From Methanosarcinales archaeon (GTDB lineage: Archaea > Halobacteriota > Methanosarcinia > Methanosarcinales > Methanogasteraceae): a DNA stretch of 5,865 bases. Position 1 is the first letter of the stretch; each line of letters begins with the position of its first letter. Positions 1 through 5,260 of this stretch are shown in pieces. Both the position numbers and the translations under genes were made by a program. Under the pieces are notes generated by a model. That model was not told the DNA's origin, searched no databases, and saw only the letters and a program-made list of their open reading frames with translations. The stretch is taken from contig DTYY01000109.1 in NCBI GenBank assembly GCA_012961645.1, positions 1 through 5,865 on the forward strand. The letters are read 5' to 3'.

Positions 1-253
1 CATTCTTTCCAATCTCTGATGCGCCGATGACCGATGCCTGCGGGTGCACGTACGCAGTTGCGTCAATATCAGGCATCGCGCTCATTGCATTCCATGGCGT
101 GACCGGACACGGCTCGCCAGCCGGTGTATTCGTATGCATTTCCGGCATTGCGATACCATGATTGGATAGTGCCATGTATGCTGCAGATGCTCCAGCCAAT
201 TTCAAAAACGTTCTTCTCGACATTCTGGGGTTTGTGAAAACCATCTCTGCCAT
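1..253 (-). CDS. cam: Cam-type gamma-class carbonic anhydrase, Tat-secreted (N-terminal part, runs off the window)
   Basis: Reading leftward from the ATG at 253-251, the frame stays open to the window edge (84 residues seen). Residues 12-18 are SRRTFLK, a textbook twin-arginine motif, followed by a short hydrophobic stretch (about 19-30) and a possible cleavage site after GIA (residue 35). Residues 50-84 contain PVTPWN and, after a spacer, YVHPQASVIGASEIG. From memory this matches the start of mature Methanosarcina Cam (NPVTPWN...YIDPQASVIGEVTIG), which opens the left-handed beta-helix. Family role: zinc or iron trimer that hydrates CO2 to bicarbonate outside the cytoplasm. The metal-binding His and catalytic Glu residues lie beyond the edge, so activity cannot be confirmed. 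The GGAGG at 261-265, 7 nt upstream, fixes the first ATG over the Met codons at residues 4 and 11. It lies downstream of tatC on the same strand, 194 bp away. Confidence 0.85.
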   Translation of the reverse strand, partial: MAEMVFTNPRMSRRTFLKLAGASAAYMALSNHGIAMPEMHTNTPAGEPCPVTPWNAMSAMPDIDATAYVHPQASVIGASEIGKN

Positions 254-260
254 TCGTTTG

Positions 261-265
261 CCTCC
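261..265 (-). promoter_or_regulatory. Shine-Dalgarno site of cam
   Basis: The minus-strand sequence is GGAGG, 7 nt before the ATG at 253. It is the strongest ribosome binding site in the window and selects the first of three in-frame Met codons. Confidence 0.75.
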
Positions 266-300
266 TTTTACAGAAAGGTTTGAGGTATGATCAGATTTGG

Positions 301-311
301 TATTTATAAAA
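301..311 (-). promoter_or_regulatory. TATA-box candidate for cam
   Basis: On the minus strand this reads TTTTATAAATA, close to the archaeal TATA consensus. Its centre is about 53 bp from the start codon. With the usual 25-27 bp to the transcription start, a leader of roughly 27 nt carrying the GGAGG site would result. This suggests cam can be transcribed independently of tatC. Inferred from spacing only. Confidence 0.5.
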
Positions 312-348
312 CTTTTGATGTTGATGTTATATTACCATATTAAACGCC

Positions 349-353
349 AAAAA
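349..353 (-). terminator. Possible T-tract terminator of tatC
   Basis: The minus strand has TTCTTTTTGGC about 95 bp after the tatC stop and before the cam TATA element. Archaeal polymerase can stop at T-tracts without a hairpin. The tract is short, so read-through from tatC into cam remains possible. Confidence 0.25.
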
Positions 354-447
354 GAACATACTCTGGCAGTTTACACGGGTATTGGTTTTAGTATTTTTAA
401 ATATTTAAATAACGTTTACAATCCCCGCGTATCGATCCCCTGTACCT

Positions 448-1221
448 CTATCCTCTATCTCCACCGGTGAACCTCACAACAAAGAGGCTGATCTCGTATA
501 GGATCGCAAGCGGCACAGCGATGATGATCTGGCTGAGCACATCAGGAGGCGTGAGTAATGCTGCCGCGATCAGGAGACCGATGTATGCGTGCCTACGGTA
601 ATCGACGAACGTGCGATACCGCACCAGCCCGGACCGCACCAGAACCGTCATCACGAGCGGGAGCTCAAACGAGAGCCCGAAGATGGTGGCGATCAGTATC
701 ACGAAGGATATGAACTCACGTATCGAATAGGTGGCAACAGCGCCCGTGGATGCTGCGCTCTGGTAGAGATAGTCCAGAAAGAGAGGCAGAAGGAAATATG
801 CGTACAAAACGCCGGATCCAAAGAGAATGACCGCAAGGACTGCTGTAACAATGACTGAGGACCTGCGGATCTTGATTTTGCTGTGTTTGACAACTGCTCT
901 ATAGATGAAATATGATGTGACGATCAGGGTGAGCAGTGCGCCGCAGATCATCGCCATCTTCAGCTTGAGCATGACGACCTCAAGCGGCGTGAGATAGATG
1001 ATGCTTGCGCCGGCAGGCTTTGTATGCTCGATTATGTGCGCAAGCACCCCCCCTGTGATCTGAAAACTCGCCGCCGTGCCGATCGCAAAAACGGTGAGTA
1101 TGATGCCGAGTCGCTTCTTGAGTACGTCTGTAATCTCTCTGGCAGTTTCGATCATAACTCTGTTAACCGCGTGGCGATGCAACATGTACGTTACGGATAT
1201 GTTTATGATGGGTGCTGGCAT
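448..1221 (-). CDS. tatC: Sec-independent (twin-arginine) translocase subunit TatC, divergent
   Basis: Polytopic membrane protein (257 aa from the first ATG) with about six hydrophobic segments, near residues 38-56, 90-111, 122-146, 167-186, 211-223 and 230-250. The family signature is clear in the C-terminal half: YSIREFISFV, GLSFELPLV (E186 matches the conserved TM4 Glu) and LLTPPDVLSQ (223-231), followed by LYEISLF. TatC binds Tat signal peptides and recruits TatA to move folded proteins. The N-terminal HLxELRxRL motif is degraded to EITDVLKKRL (29-38), and the first-cytoplasmic-loop FxxPxLxxxE motif is not seen in FIYRAVVKHSKIKIRR (105-120). The start is uncertain. The ATG at 1221 has AGGT 4 nt upstream. 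The ATG at residue 23 (position 1155) gives a more typical TatC N-terminus and leaves 90 bp for the divergent tatA promoter. It lies head-to-head with tatA and upstream of a Tat substrate gene. Confidence 0.92.
   Translation of the reverse strand: MPAPIINISVTYMLHRHAVNRVMIETAREITDVLKKRLGIILTVFAIGTAASFQITGGVLAHIIEHTKPAGASIIYLTPLEVVMLKLKMAMICGALLTLIVTSYFIYRAVVKHSKIKIRRSSVIVTAVLAVILFGSGVLYAYFLLPLFLDYLYQSAASTGAVATYSIREFISFVILIATIFGLSFELPLVMTVLVRSGLVRYRTFVDYRRHAYIGLLIAAALLTPPDVLSQIIIAVPLAILYEISLFVVRFTGGDRG
1195..1209. promoter_or_regulatory. AT-rich element between or within the tatC/tatA starts, possible shared TATA region
   Basis: On the plus strand it reads GGATATGTTTATGAT. Its centre lies about 44 bp before the tatA ATG, giving a predicted start near 1230 and a leader containing the AGGTGA site. 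On the minus strand it reads ATAAACATATCC, which would serve a tatC start at 1155. It is a poor TATA match on both strands and is placed mainly by distance. Confidence 0.3.
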
Positions 1222-1234
1222 AACAACCTGACAT

Positions 1235-1240
1235 AGGTGA
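1235..1240 (+). promoter_or_regulatory. Shine-Dalgarno site of tatA
   Basis: AGGTGA, a six-base match to the complement of the archaeal 16S rRNA 3' end, 5 nt before the ATG at 1246. It fixes the tatA start. Confidence 0.75.
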
Positions 1241-1245
1241 AATAA

Positions 1246-1563
1246 ATGCCGTGGATGCCCGGAACATTCGAGATGGTGCTGATCTTTCTTGCGATCATAC
1301 TCCTCTTCGGAGCGAAGAAACTACCTGAACTTGCTCGGTCGATCGGTAGATCGCTTGCAGAGTTCAAACATGCGCAGAAAGAGGGCGAAAAGACGCTGAA
1401 AGAATTCGAAACAACTATGAAAGAGCCGCTTCCCGAAGAACCTCTCGAACATTCAAAGGTGAGAGCGATGGCAGAAGACCTCGGAATCGAAGTGGAAGGA
1501 AAGACCGACGATGAACTGCTCGATGAGATCCGCTCGTATATGCCGCCAACTGTTGAGAAGTGA
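1246..1563 (+). CDS. tatA: Twin-arginine translocase pore-forming subunit TatA/TatE-like, with archaeal C-terminal HeH-like tail
   Basis: A 105-residue protein. A short membrane helix (about 8-21) carries a polar residue, E9, near its start, comparable to Gln8 of E. coli TatA. The hinge FGAKKLPELARSIG (21-34) then leads into an amphipathic helix to about residue 58, the classic TatA arrangement. TatA oligomers assemble with TatC to let folded, signal-bearing proteins cross the membrane. After a Pro/Glu-rich linker (59-68), residues 70-97 (AEDLGIEVEGKTDDELLDEI core) form a helix-extended-helix, SAP-like module. I associate this tail with archaeal TatA proteins; it is absent from the standard bacterial form. 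No separate TatB is visible, as expected in archaea. The gene is divergent from tatC and precedes mrp on the same strand by 88 bp. Confidence 0.93.
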   Translation: MPWMPGTFEMVLIFLAIILLFGAKKLPELARSIGRSLAEFKHAQKEGEKTLKEFETTMKEPLPEEPLEHSKVRAMAEDLGIEVEGKTDDELLDEIRSYMPPTVEK

Positions 1564-1568
1564 TCTTC

Positions 1569-1588
1569 GCGGACCTCCGCATTTTTCT
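1569..1588 (+). terminator. Candidate terminator of tatA
   Basis: GCGG-acct-CCGC forms a 4-bp GC stem 5 nt after the tatA stop, followed by ATTTTTCT. The stem is short, but the T-tract alone can act in archaea. It would separate tatA from mrp. Confidence 0.45.
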
Positions 1589-1616
1589 AATCGAGCCTGG
1601 ACAGGACCTGACAGGA

Positions 1617-1622
1617 TTTATA
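1617..1622 (+). promoter_or_regulatory. TATA-box candidate for mrp
   Basis: The TTTATA core in GGATTTATACC is centred about 32 bp before the mrp ATG. Standard spacing puts the transcription start around 1645-1647, only about 5 nt from the ATG, so the message would be essentially leaderless. This agrees with the absence of a convincing Shine-Dalgarno site. Confidence 0.5.
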
Positions 1623-1651
1623 CCAAGACCCACCTAAGATCATGACAGAGA

Positions 1652-2431
1652 ATGAGCGGCGCAGATTACATACAGCACAAAATCATGATCATGAGCGGCA
1701 AGGGTGGCGTTGGCAAGACCACTGTGGCTGTCAACCTCGCGCTTGCGCTTGTTGAGACCGGGAAGAACGTCGGACTGCTCGATGCCGACATCACCGGACC
1801 GAACATACCAAAGATGCTGAAGATCGAGGACGAATTCCCATCGGGGGACGGGGAGCGGTTGGTACCCGTGTATCTGCCCGTAGGCTGCGACCACGGAATT
1901 TCCGTCATGTCGATGGCTTTTATGATCGAGAGGGATGCTGCCATACCATGGCACAGCCCGACAAGGCTCGGTGTGCTGCGCCAGTTCGTCGATGAGGTGC
2001 AGTGGGGCTTGCTTGATTACCTGATCATCGATCTGCCGCCCGGCACAGGCGATGAACCGCTGAGCATCACCACGATGCTGGATGTGGATGGTGCAATCAT
2101 CGTCACTACGCCACAGGATGTCGCGCTTCCAGACGCAAGAAGAGCGATAAACATGGCAAATGAGGCTAAAATTCCAGTTATCGGGGTTATCGAGAACATG
2201 AGTGGGTTTGTGTGTCCGAACTGCGGAATTCGGCTCAACCTCTTCGGAGAAGGTGGTGGGAAACGTCTCGCCGATGAAACAGGCGTACCGTTTCTTGGAA
2301 GCATACCAATCGATCCGATGATTGTCAGATCAGGCGATGACGGTGTTCCCTTTGTGGTGGAGCCTCATTCCAGCACCGTCCGATCGTTTGAGGAGATTGT
2401 GGAGCGAGTGTGTGATGCAGTGCATACGTAA
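1652..2431 (+). CDS. mrp: Mrp/NBP35/ApbC-type P-loop ATPase, iron-sulfur cluster carrier
   Basis: A 259-residue MinD/Mrp-family protein. It has the deviant Walker A motif SGKGGVGKTT (15-24, with the signature Lys17), LLDADITGPN (42-51) as switch I region, and DLPPGTGDEP (127-136) as the Mrp-type Walker B. The CPNC pair (C188, C191) in ENMSGFVCPNCG is the conserved site that binds a bridging [4Fe-4S] cluster between two subunits. Family role: ATP-dependent transfer of Fe-S clusters to apoproteins in the cytoplasm. It lacks the N-terminal DUF59 domain of bacterial Mrp and the N-terminal Cys cluster of some NBP35 proteins. The usual WRGP stretch is replaced by WHSP (100-103). The start is the ATG directly preceding the conserved HKIMIMSGKGG stretch. 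An earlier ATG at 1642 is out of frame. Its position beside tatA is suggestive, since Tat exports folded cofactor proteins, but it probably has its own promoter. Confidence 0.93.
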   Translation: MSGADYIQHKIMIMSGKGGVGKTTVAVNLALALVETGKNVGLLDADITGPNIPKMLKIEDEFPSGDGERLVPVYLPVGCDHGISVMSMAFMIERDAAIPWHSPTRLGVLRQFVDEVQWGLLDYLIIDLPPGTGDEPLSITTMLDVDGAIIVTTPQDVALPDARRAINMANEAKIPVIGVIENMSGFVCPNCGIRLNLFGEGGGKRLADETGVPFLGSIPIDPMIVRSGDDGVPFVVEPHSSTVRSFEEIVERVCDAVHT

Positions 2432-2621
2432 GGGACGTAAGAGATACAAGATATGGGGTAACCACTCATGTTTTAGAAACCAGTGGGCAACAACCTTGTT
2501 TGAAGGTCGTACTGCCGAATCCGAATCGCCACTTTCCTCATATTCACGATCCGGATATCCACAAGCTTTATATGACGGATTGAAACCCATAAAATATTTA
2601 CCATCTATGGATATTTCTTTT

Positions 2622-2629
2622 TTTATATA
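2622..2629 (+). promoter_or_regulatory. Strong TATA-like element in the convergent gap
   Basis: TTTATATA is a near-ideal archaeal TATA box and lies just after a run of T residues. A transcript would start near 2650-2655, in a region with no recognised gene. The same bases may instead be part of a T-rich terminator for mrp. Confidence 0.3.
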
Positions 2630-2869
2630 TTGTGGGCGATTCTCAAGGGTAAAGGGGTGGATTGTTCATCGCGAGAGCTACTACACACGATAAAATCTGG
2701 AAGAGCTGTGTTTGGTTATTATGAGCACGAAATATTTAAGGATAAACGGCTTCACGTGAACCGTCCGACAAAAATGAGCGAAGAGTTAGCCGAGATATTC
2801 AGAATCTTGAAAATCAGGGTGCTGCGGTATGATTTGAAGCTGGAACCTTGCCCCCACAGTTCGAAATAA
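2630..2869 (+). CDS. Weak open frame, 79 codons, no recognised family
   Basis: This frame has only a TTG as possible initiator and no Shine-Dalgarno site. The upstream stop is at 2573-2575. A hydrophilic segment around residues 26-73 (GRAVFGYYEHEIFKDKRLHV onward, then MSEELAEIFRILKIRVLRY) looks somewhat protein-like, with an acidic/hydrophobic helix near residues 50-62. The first 20 codons do not. An internal ATG at 2774 with AATATTTAAG about 38 bp upstream could start a 31-residue peptide. The stop lies inside the loop of the stem-loop at 2839-2893. I cannot assign a function. It could be a gene remnant, a small gene, or chance. Low confidence. Confidence 0.18.
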   Translation: MWAILKGKGVDCSSRELLHTIKSGRAVFGYYEHEIFKDKRLHVNRPTKMSEELAEIFRILKIRVLRYDLKLEPCPHSSK

Positions 2870-2893
2870 GTGGGGAAATGTGCGGATTCCAGC
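2839..2893. other. Nested stem-loop, candidate structured RNA or terminator-like hairpin
   Basis: The outer arms GCTGGAA (2839-2845) and TTCCAGC (2887-2893) pair perfectly over 7 bp. They extend by CC/GG (2846-2847 with 2884-2885) past a single bulged A at 2886. Inside, CCCCAC (2852-2857) pairs with GTGGGG (2870-2875) around a 12-nt loop that contains TTCGAA. That is about 15 base pairs in two helices separated by an asymmetric internal loop. Being symmetric, it could fold from either strand. No T-tract follows directly on either strand, so it is not a standard intrinsic terminator. Confidence 0.4.
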
Positions 2894-3019
2894 GGGTCTA
2901 ATGGTAGTGGTTTTGAGGTGGGGGTAGTTTTCGGTTTTTTAGGATTTGGGGGTAATCGAATGGATGCGGCTGTTTTTTGAAGTTTCAACGTTGAGATCCA
3001 CGAGGTAACGCATGGGCAC

Positions 3020-4009
3020 TCAAGCAGTCAAATACCCAAGAACCCGTTTTATCCACAGAATATCGCTTAATATCGCGCTTGCAGTCTCGGTTGAGCCTGC
3101 ACCGATCCCGCCGATCGTGATTCTGCCTGCAAGCTCGGTCTGAATGGATGCAAGATTGAATGTCCCCCCGATGTTCAACGGATGGTTTCTTGGCACCATC
3201 TTGGGCGCAACCTTGAGCGTTCCGTTCCGAATCTCTCCGATCAATCTTATCGTGTATCCACCCTCTTTTGCCAGTTTGAACGCTTCTGGAGTGATCTTTG
3301 TGATGCCGGTCACATCCACATCCTCGTACCCGACATCCATTTCGAATATCGAGTTTGCAAGGATCACTATCTTTGCAACGGTATCGATCCCCTCGACATC
3401 TGCAGTCGGGTCTGCCTCGGCGATACCGAGTTCCTGCGCCTCTCCGAGCGCCTGTTCGTACGAAACGCCCTCATCGTCCATACGTGTCAGAATGTAGTTA
3501 CATGTCCCATTCAAAACGCCTTCGATGCTCCGAATTCGATTTCCAGCCAGAATCTCCTCTGAAAGATTGATGACAGGCATCGCCCCACCGACCGTCGCCT
3601 CGAATCTGAAATGAAGATCGTTTTCTCTTGCAAGCCTGCACAAATCCGAATATTTTGCAACAAGCGGACCCTTGTTCGATGTGACGACGTGTCTCTTCTT
3701 CTCAAAGGCTTTCCTTATGTGGATAAGCCCTATCCCGCCAGTTACCATCTCGGTCGGCGTCGTCTCGACCATGATATCGTGATCCACCCCCTCGATGACA
3801 TCGATCGCTGTCATATCTGTGGTTGCAACCGTTCCCGTCTCCCTCTTTCGCTGCAGCGCATCCGCGAGATCGACGCCGCTTTCGTCCACGACAGCGCCAC
3901 GAGAGTCAGCGATCGCAACCACCCTGACCGGATGATTTGTGCGCAACAACACCTCTGCGACGCCCTGCCCGACAGCGCCGAACCCGATGAGTGATATTCG
4001 TAGAGTCAT
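3020..4009 (-). CDS. hom: Homoserine dehydrogenase, short form without ACT domain
   Basis: A 329-residue NAD(P)-dependent oxidoreductase that reduces aspartate semialdehyde to homoserine, the branch point to threonine and methionine, in the cytoplasm. The Rossmann glycine motif GFGAVG (9-14) opens the dinucleotide domain. TSNKGPLV (110-117) carries the conserved Lys113. VLNGTCNYILTRM (165-177) and the substrate-binding segment EAQELGIAEADPTADVEGID (190-209) follow. D209 and K213 have the spacing of the catalytic Asp219/Lys223 pair of yeast enzyme. GAGSTETASAILSDI (303-317) closes the fold. Bacterial enzymes of about 430 residues add a regulatory ACT domain, which is absent here. No Shine-Dalgarno site precedes the ATG at 4009, so a short or absent leader is likely. 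No other threonine-pathway gene is visible in the window. Confidence 0.95.
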   Translation of the reverse strand: MTLRISLIGFGAVGQGVAEVLLRTNHPVRVVAIADSRGAVVDESGVDLADALQRKRETGTVATTDMTAIDVIEGVDHDIMVETTPTEMVTGGIGLIHIRKAFEKKRHVVTSNKGPLVAKYSDLCRLARENDLHFRFEATVGGAMPVINLSEEILAGNRIRSIEGVLNGTCNYILTRMDDEGVSYEQALGEAQELGIAEADPTADVEGIDTVAKIVILANSIFEMDVGYEDVDVTGITKITPEAFKLAKEGGYTIRLIGEIRNGTLKVAPKMVPRNHPLNIGGTFNLASIQTELAGRITIGGIGAGSTETASAILSDILWIKRVLGYLTA

Positions 4010-4042
4010 AGTTACACTAATCTTTGTTTTCCATTTACATCC

Positions 4043-4050
4043 AATTTATT
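4043..4050 (-). promoter_or_regulatory. Possible TATA element for hom
   Basis: The minus strand reads AATAAATT, centred about 38 bp before the hom ATG, implying a leader of roughly 10-13 nt without a ribosome binding site. The match is weak and the whole region is AT-rich. Confidence 0.25.
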
Positions 4051-4312
4051 CGTCTTTTCACAATTATTTCGGTATTCAGGCACTTGCCGCGTATTTATGA
4101 TCATTTGGTACTGATTTTAGACAAAAAATTCATCATAGATCAGACGTATAGTCTAATAGCATCTTTTTTGCCGTTGTATTTCGTATAATTCTTCATAAAA
4201 TACTTAAACATTTCTGCCATACAGGCTTATCAACCTACTGTTCTGCCGGAGAGGTAGCTCATCTCGTCAGCCGCGATTTCTGCACGTTCTGGCGATTGAG
4301 CGAAATAGCGAC

Positions 4313-4317
4313 AAAAA
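4313..4317 (-). terminator. Possible T-tract terminator of the deacetylase operon
   Basis: The minus strand has TTTTT six bases after the TAA stop codon at 4324-4326, without a hairpin. It is consistent with archaeal T-tract termination, but five T residues is marginal. Confidence 0.25.
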
Positions 4318-4323
4318 CGAGAT

Positions 4324-5256
4324 TTAAGTCTTCACATCACCATGGTTCGCCTCAAGCACTCCAAGCACAGCGAGAACCGAATGTGAGAGCGCATGCAGAT
4401 TATACCCGCCCTCAAGCATGATCGCGAGTCTGCCCACGCAGCACTTGTCAGCAATCGAGGAGACGATCGATGCCATCTTCGCAAATCCAGTGGTTGTGAC
4501 AGCCATTCCGGCTAACGGATCATCGAGATGGGCATCAAATCCAGCAGAGACGAGAACGATATCAGGATCGAACTCACGTGCTGCAGGCATCAGAATACGT
4601 TCGAATGCATAGATATACATAGCATCGCCAGACCCCGCGGGGAGCGGCACATTGAGCGTGTAACCCCTCCCATCACCCTCGCCGGTCTCACCGGCTGATC
4701 CGGTTCCAGGATAGTACGGATACTGGTGAACCGAGAAATAGAAGACTGAAGAGTCATCGTAGAATATGTGTTGCGTCCCGTTCCCGTGGTGCACGTCCCA
4801 GTCCGCGATAAGCACCCGCTTGCACCCCTTTCGCTGCGCATGTTTTGCTCCGATTGCGATGTTGTTGTAGATGCAAAACCCCGATCCCCGACCCGGAAAT
4901 GCATGGTGCCCTGGCGGGCGGAGAAGCGCGAATGCGCCATCGCCACCCATGGCGAGGTCAATTGCGCGGATAGCGCCGCCTGCCGCAAGCATCGCGACGT
5001 GGTACGAGTCCCTGCATACAACAGTGTCAGGATCAAGCGGGATTTCATGTTCTGAGTGATATTTCACCTTTTCGATGTATTCAGGATCGTGAACACATAT
5101 TATCTGCTCGATAGGGGCTTTTTCAGGTTCGATCCTCTGGACATTGATTCCAGACTCTTCGATCAGCCGCATAATCGCAAGCAACCGCTCCTTTCGTTCG
5201 GGGTGGTTTCCTGTCTCGTGCAGCAAGTAGTCGGGGTGATAGACGATGGATGTCAT
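4324..5256 (-). CDS. Zinc-dependent deacetylase of the HDAC/AcuC/acetylpolyamine amidohydrolase superfamily
   Basis: A 310-residue enzyme, typical single-domain length for the arginase-deacetylase fold. Numbering from the ATG at 5256, RPPGHHA (113-119) holds the catalytic His117-His118 pair. DWDVHHGNGT (152-161) supplies zinc ligands Asp154 and His156. SAGFDAH (237-243) supplies Asp241. EGGYN (282-286) carries Tyr285, the transition-state residue. The active site therefore looks complete. The family removes acetyl groups from protein lysines or small amines such as polyamines, and the substrate here cannot be told. A TTG at 5268 would add four residues but overlap the upstream gene. The ATG at 5256 lies 4 nt after that gene's stop and gives the usual MTSIVYHPDY beginning. 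There is no clear Shine-Dalgarno site, so translational coupling is likely. Confidence 0.93.
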   Translation of the reverse strand: MTSIVYHPDYLLHETGNHPERKERLLAIMRLIEESGINVQRIEPEKAPIEQIICVHDPEYIEKVKYHSEHEIPLDPDTVVCRDSYHVAMLAAGGAIRAIDLAMGGDGAFALLRPPGHHAFPGRGSGFCIYNNIAIGAKHAQRKGCKRVLIADWDVHHGNGTQHIFYDDSSVFYFSVHQYPYYPGTGSAGETGEGDGRGYTLNVPLPAGSGDAMYIYAFERILMPAAREFDPDIVLVSAGFDAHLDDPLAGMAVTTTGFAKMASIVSSIADKCCVGRLAIMLEGGYNLHALSHSVLAVLGVLEANHGDVKT

Positions 5257-5260
5257 GATT

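Larger units (their letters stand above)
2432..3019. other. Long convergent intergenic region without a confident gene
   Basis: This gap of 588 bp lies between the 3' ends of mrp and hom, where only terminators would be expected. It holds hairpins at 2462-2486 (CCACT/AGTGG over GTTT/AAAC) and 2493-2507 (ACCTT/AAGGT), TATA-like motifs on the plus strand at 2566-2573 and 2622-2629, a T7 run at 2618-2624, an open frame at 2630-2869, a longer stem-loop at 2839-2893, and T-tracts at 2935-2940 and 2973-2978. G-rich stretches TGGGGGTA recur near 2919 and 2948. I recognise no protein family, tRNA or insertion-sequence ends. It could be a degenerate gene or mobile-element scar, or it could encode a small RNA. 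Confidence 0.6.
4010..4323. other. Intergenic region between hom and the deacetylase gene
   Basis: This gap of 314 bp has no confident gene. The left two thirds (to about 4225) are very AT-rich and should hold the hom promoter. There is an imperfect inverted pair TTAGAC (near 4119) and GTCTAA (near 4151). The right part (about 4230-4320) is noticeably richer in GC. On the minus strand, the TTTTT at 4313-4317, shortly after the deacetylase stop, may end that transcript. Confidence 0.5.

Noticed and set aside
1642..1700. An ATG at 1642 (MTENERR...) upstream of the mrp start
   Set aside because: It is in a different frame from the conserved P-loop, and the in-frame ATG at 1652 directly precedes the conserved start of the ATPase.
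2514..2560. Short direct and inverted repeats (CCGAAT twice; ATCCGGAT and GGATATCC)
   Set aside because: Too short and not regularly spaced, so there is no CRISPR array and no clear attachment site.
2330..2590. An 86-codon minus-strand open frame across the mrp 3' end
   Set aside because: It overlaps the conserved C-terminus of mrp in antisense and has no recognisable family.
2848..2880. A TTCGAA segment resembling a tRNA T-loop
   Set aside because: The surrounding stem gives a 12-nt loop rather than 7, and there is no D arm or anticodon arm upstream.
2752..2988. A 78-codon minus-strand open frame in the convergent gap
   Set aside because: Low-complexity Pro/Lys-rich start, no ribosome binding site and partly antisense to the other weak frame. 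No coding signal was seen.
3144..3994. Several plus-strand open frames of 70-127 codons opposite hom
   Set aside because: They are antisense shadows of a well-supported gene, with no family features or ribosome binding sites. The same holds for open frames opposite tatC, mrp, the deacetylase and the coiled-coil gene.
4240..4310. A tRNA-like look on the plus strand (GCCGGAGAGGTAGCTCA...)
   Set aside because: No matching acceptor arm, no anticodon stem and no GGTTCGAATCC-type T arm at the right distance on either strand.
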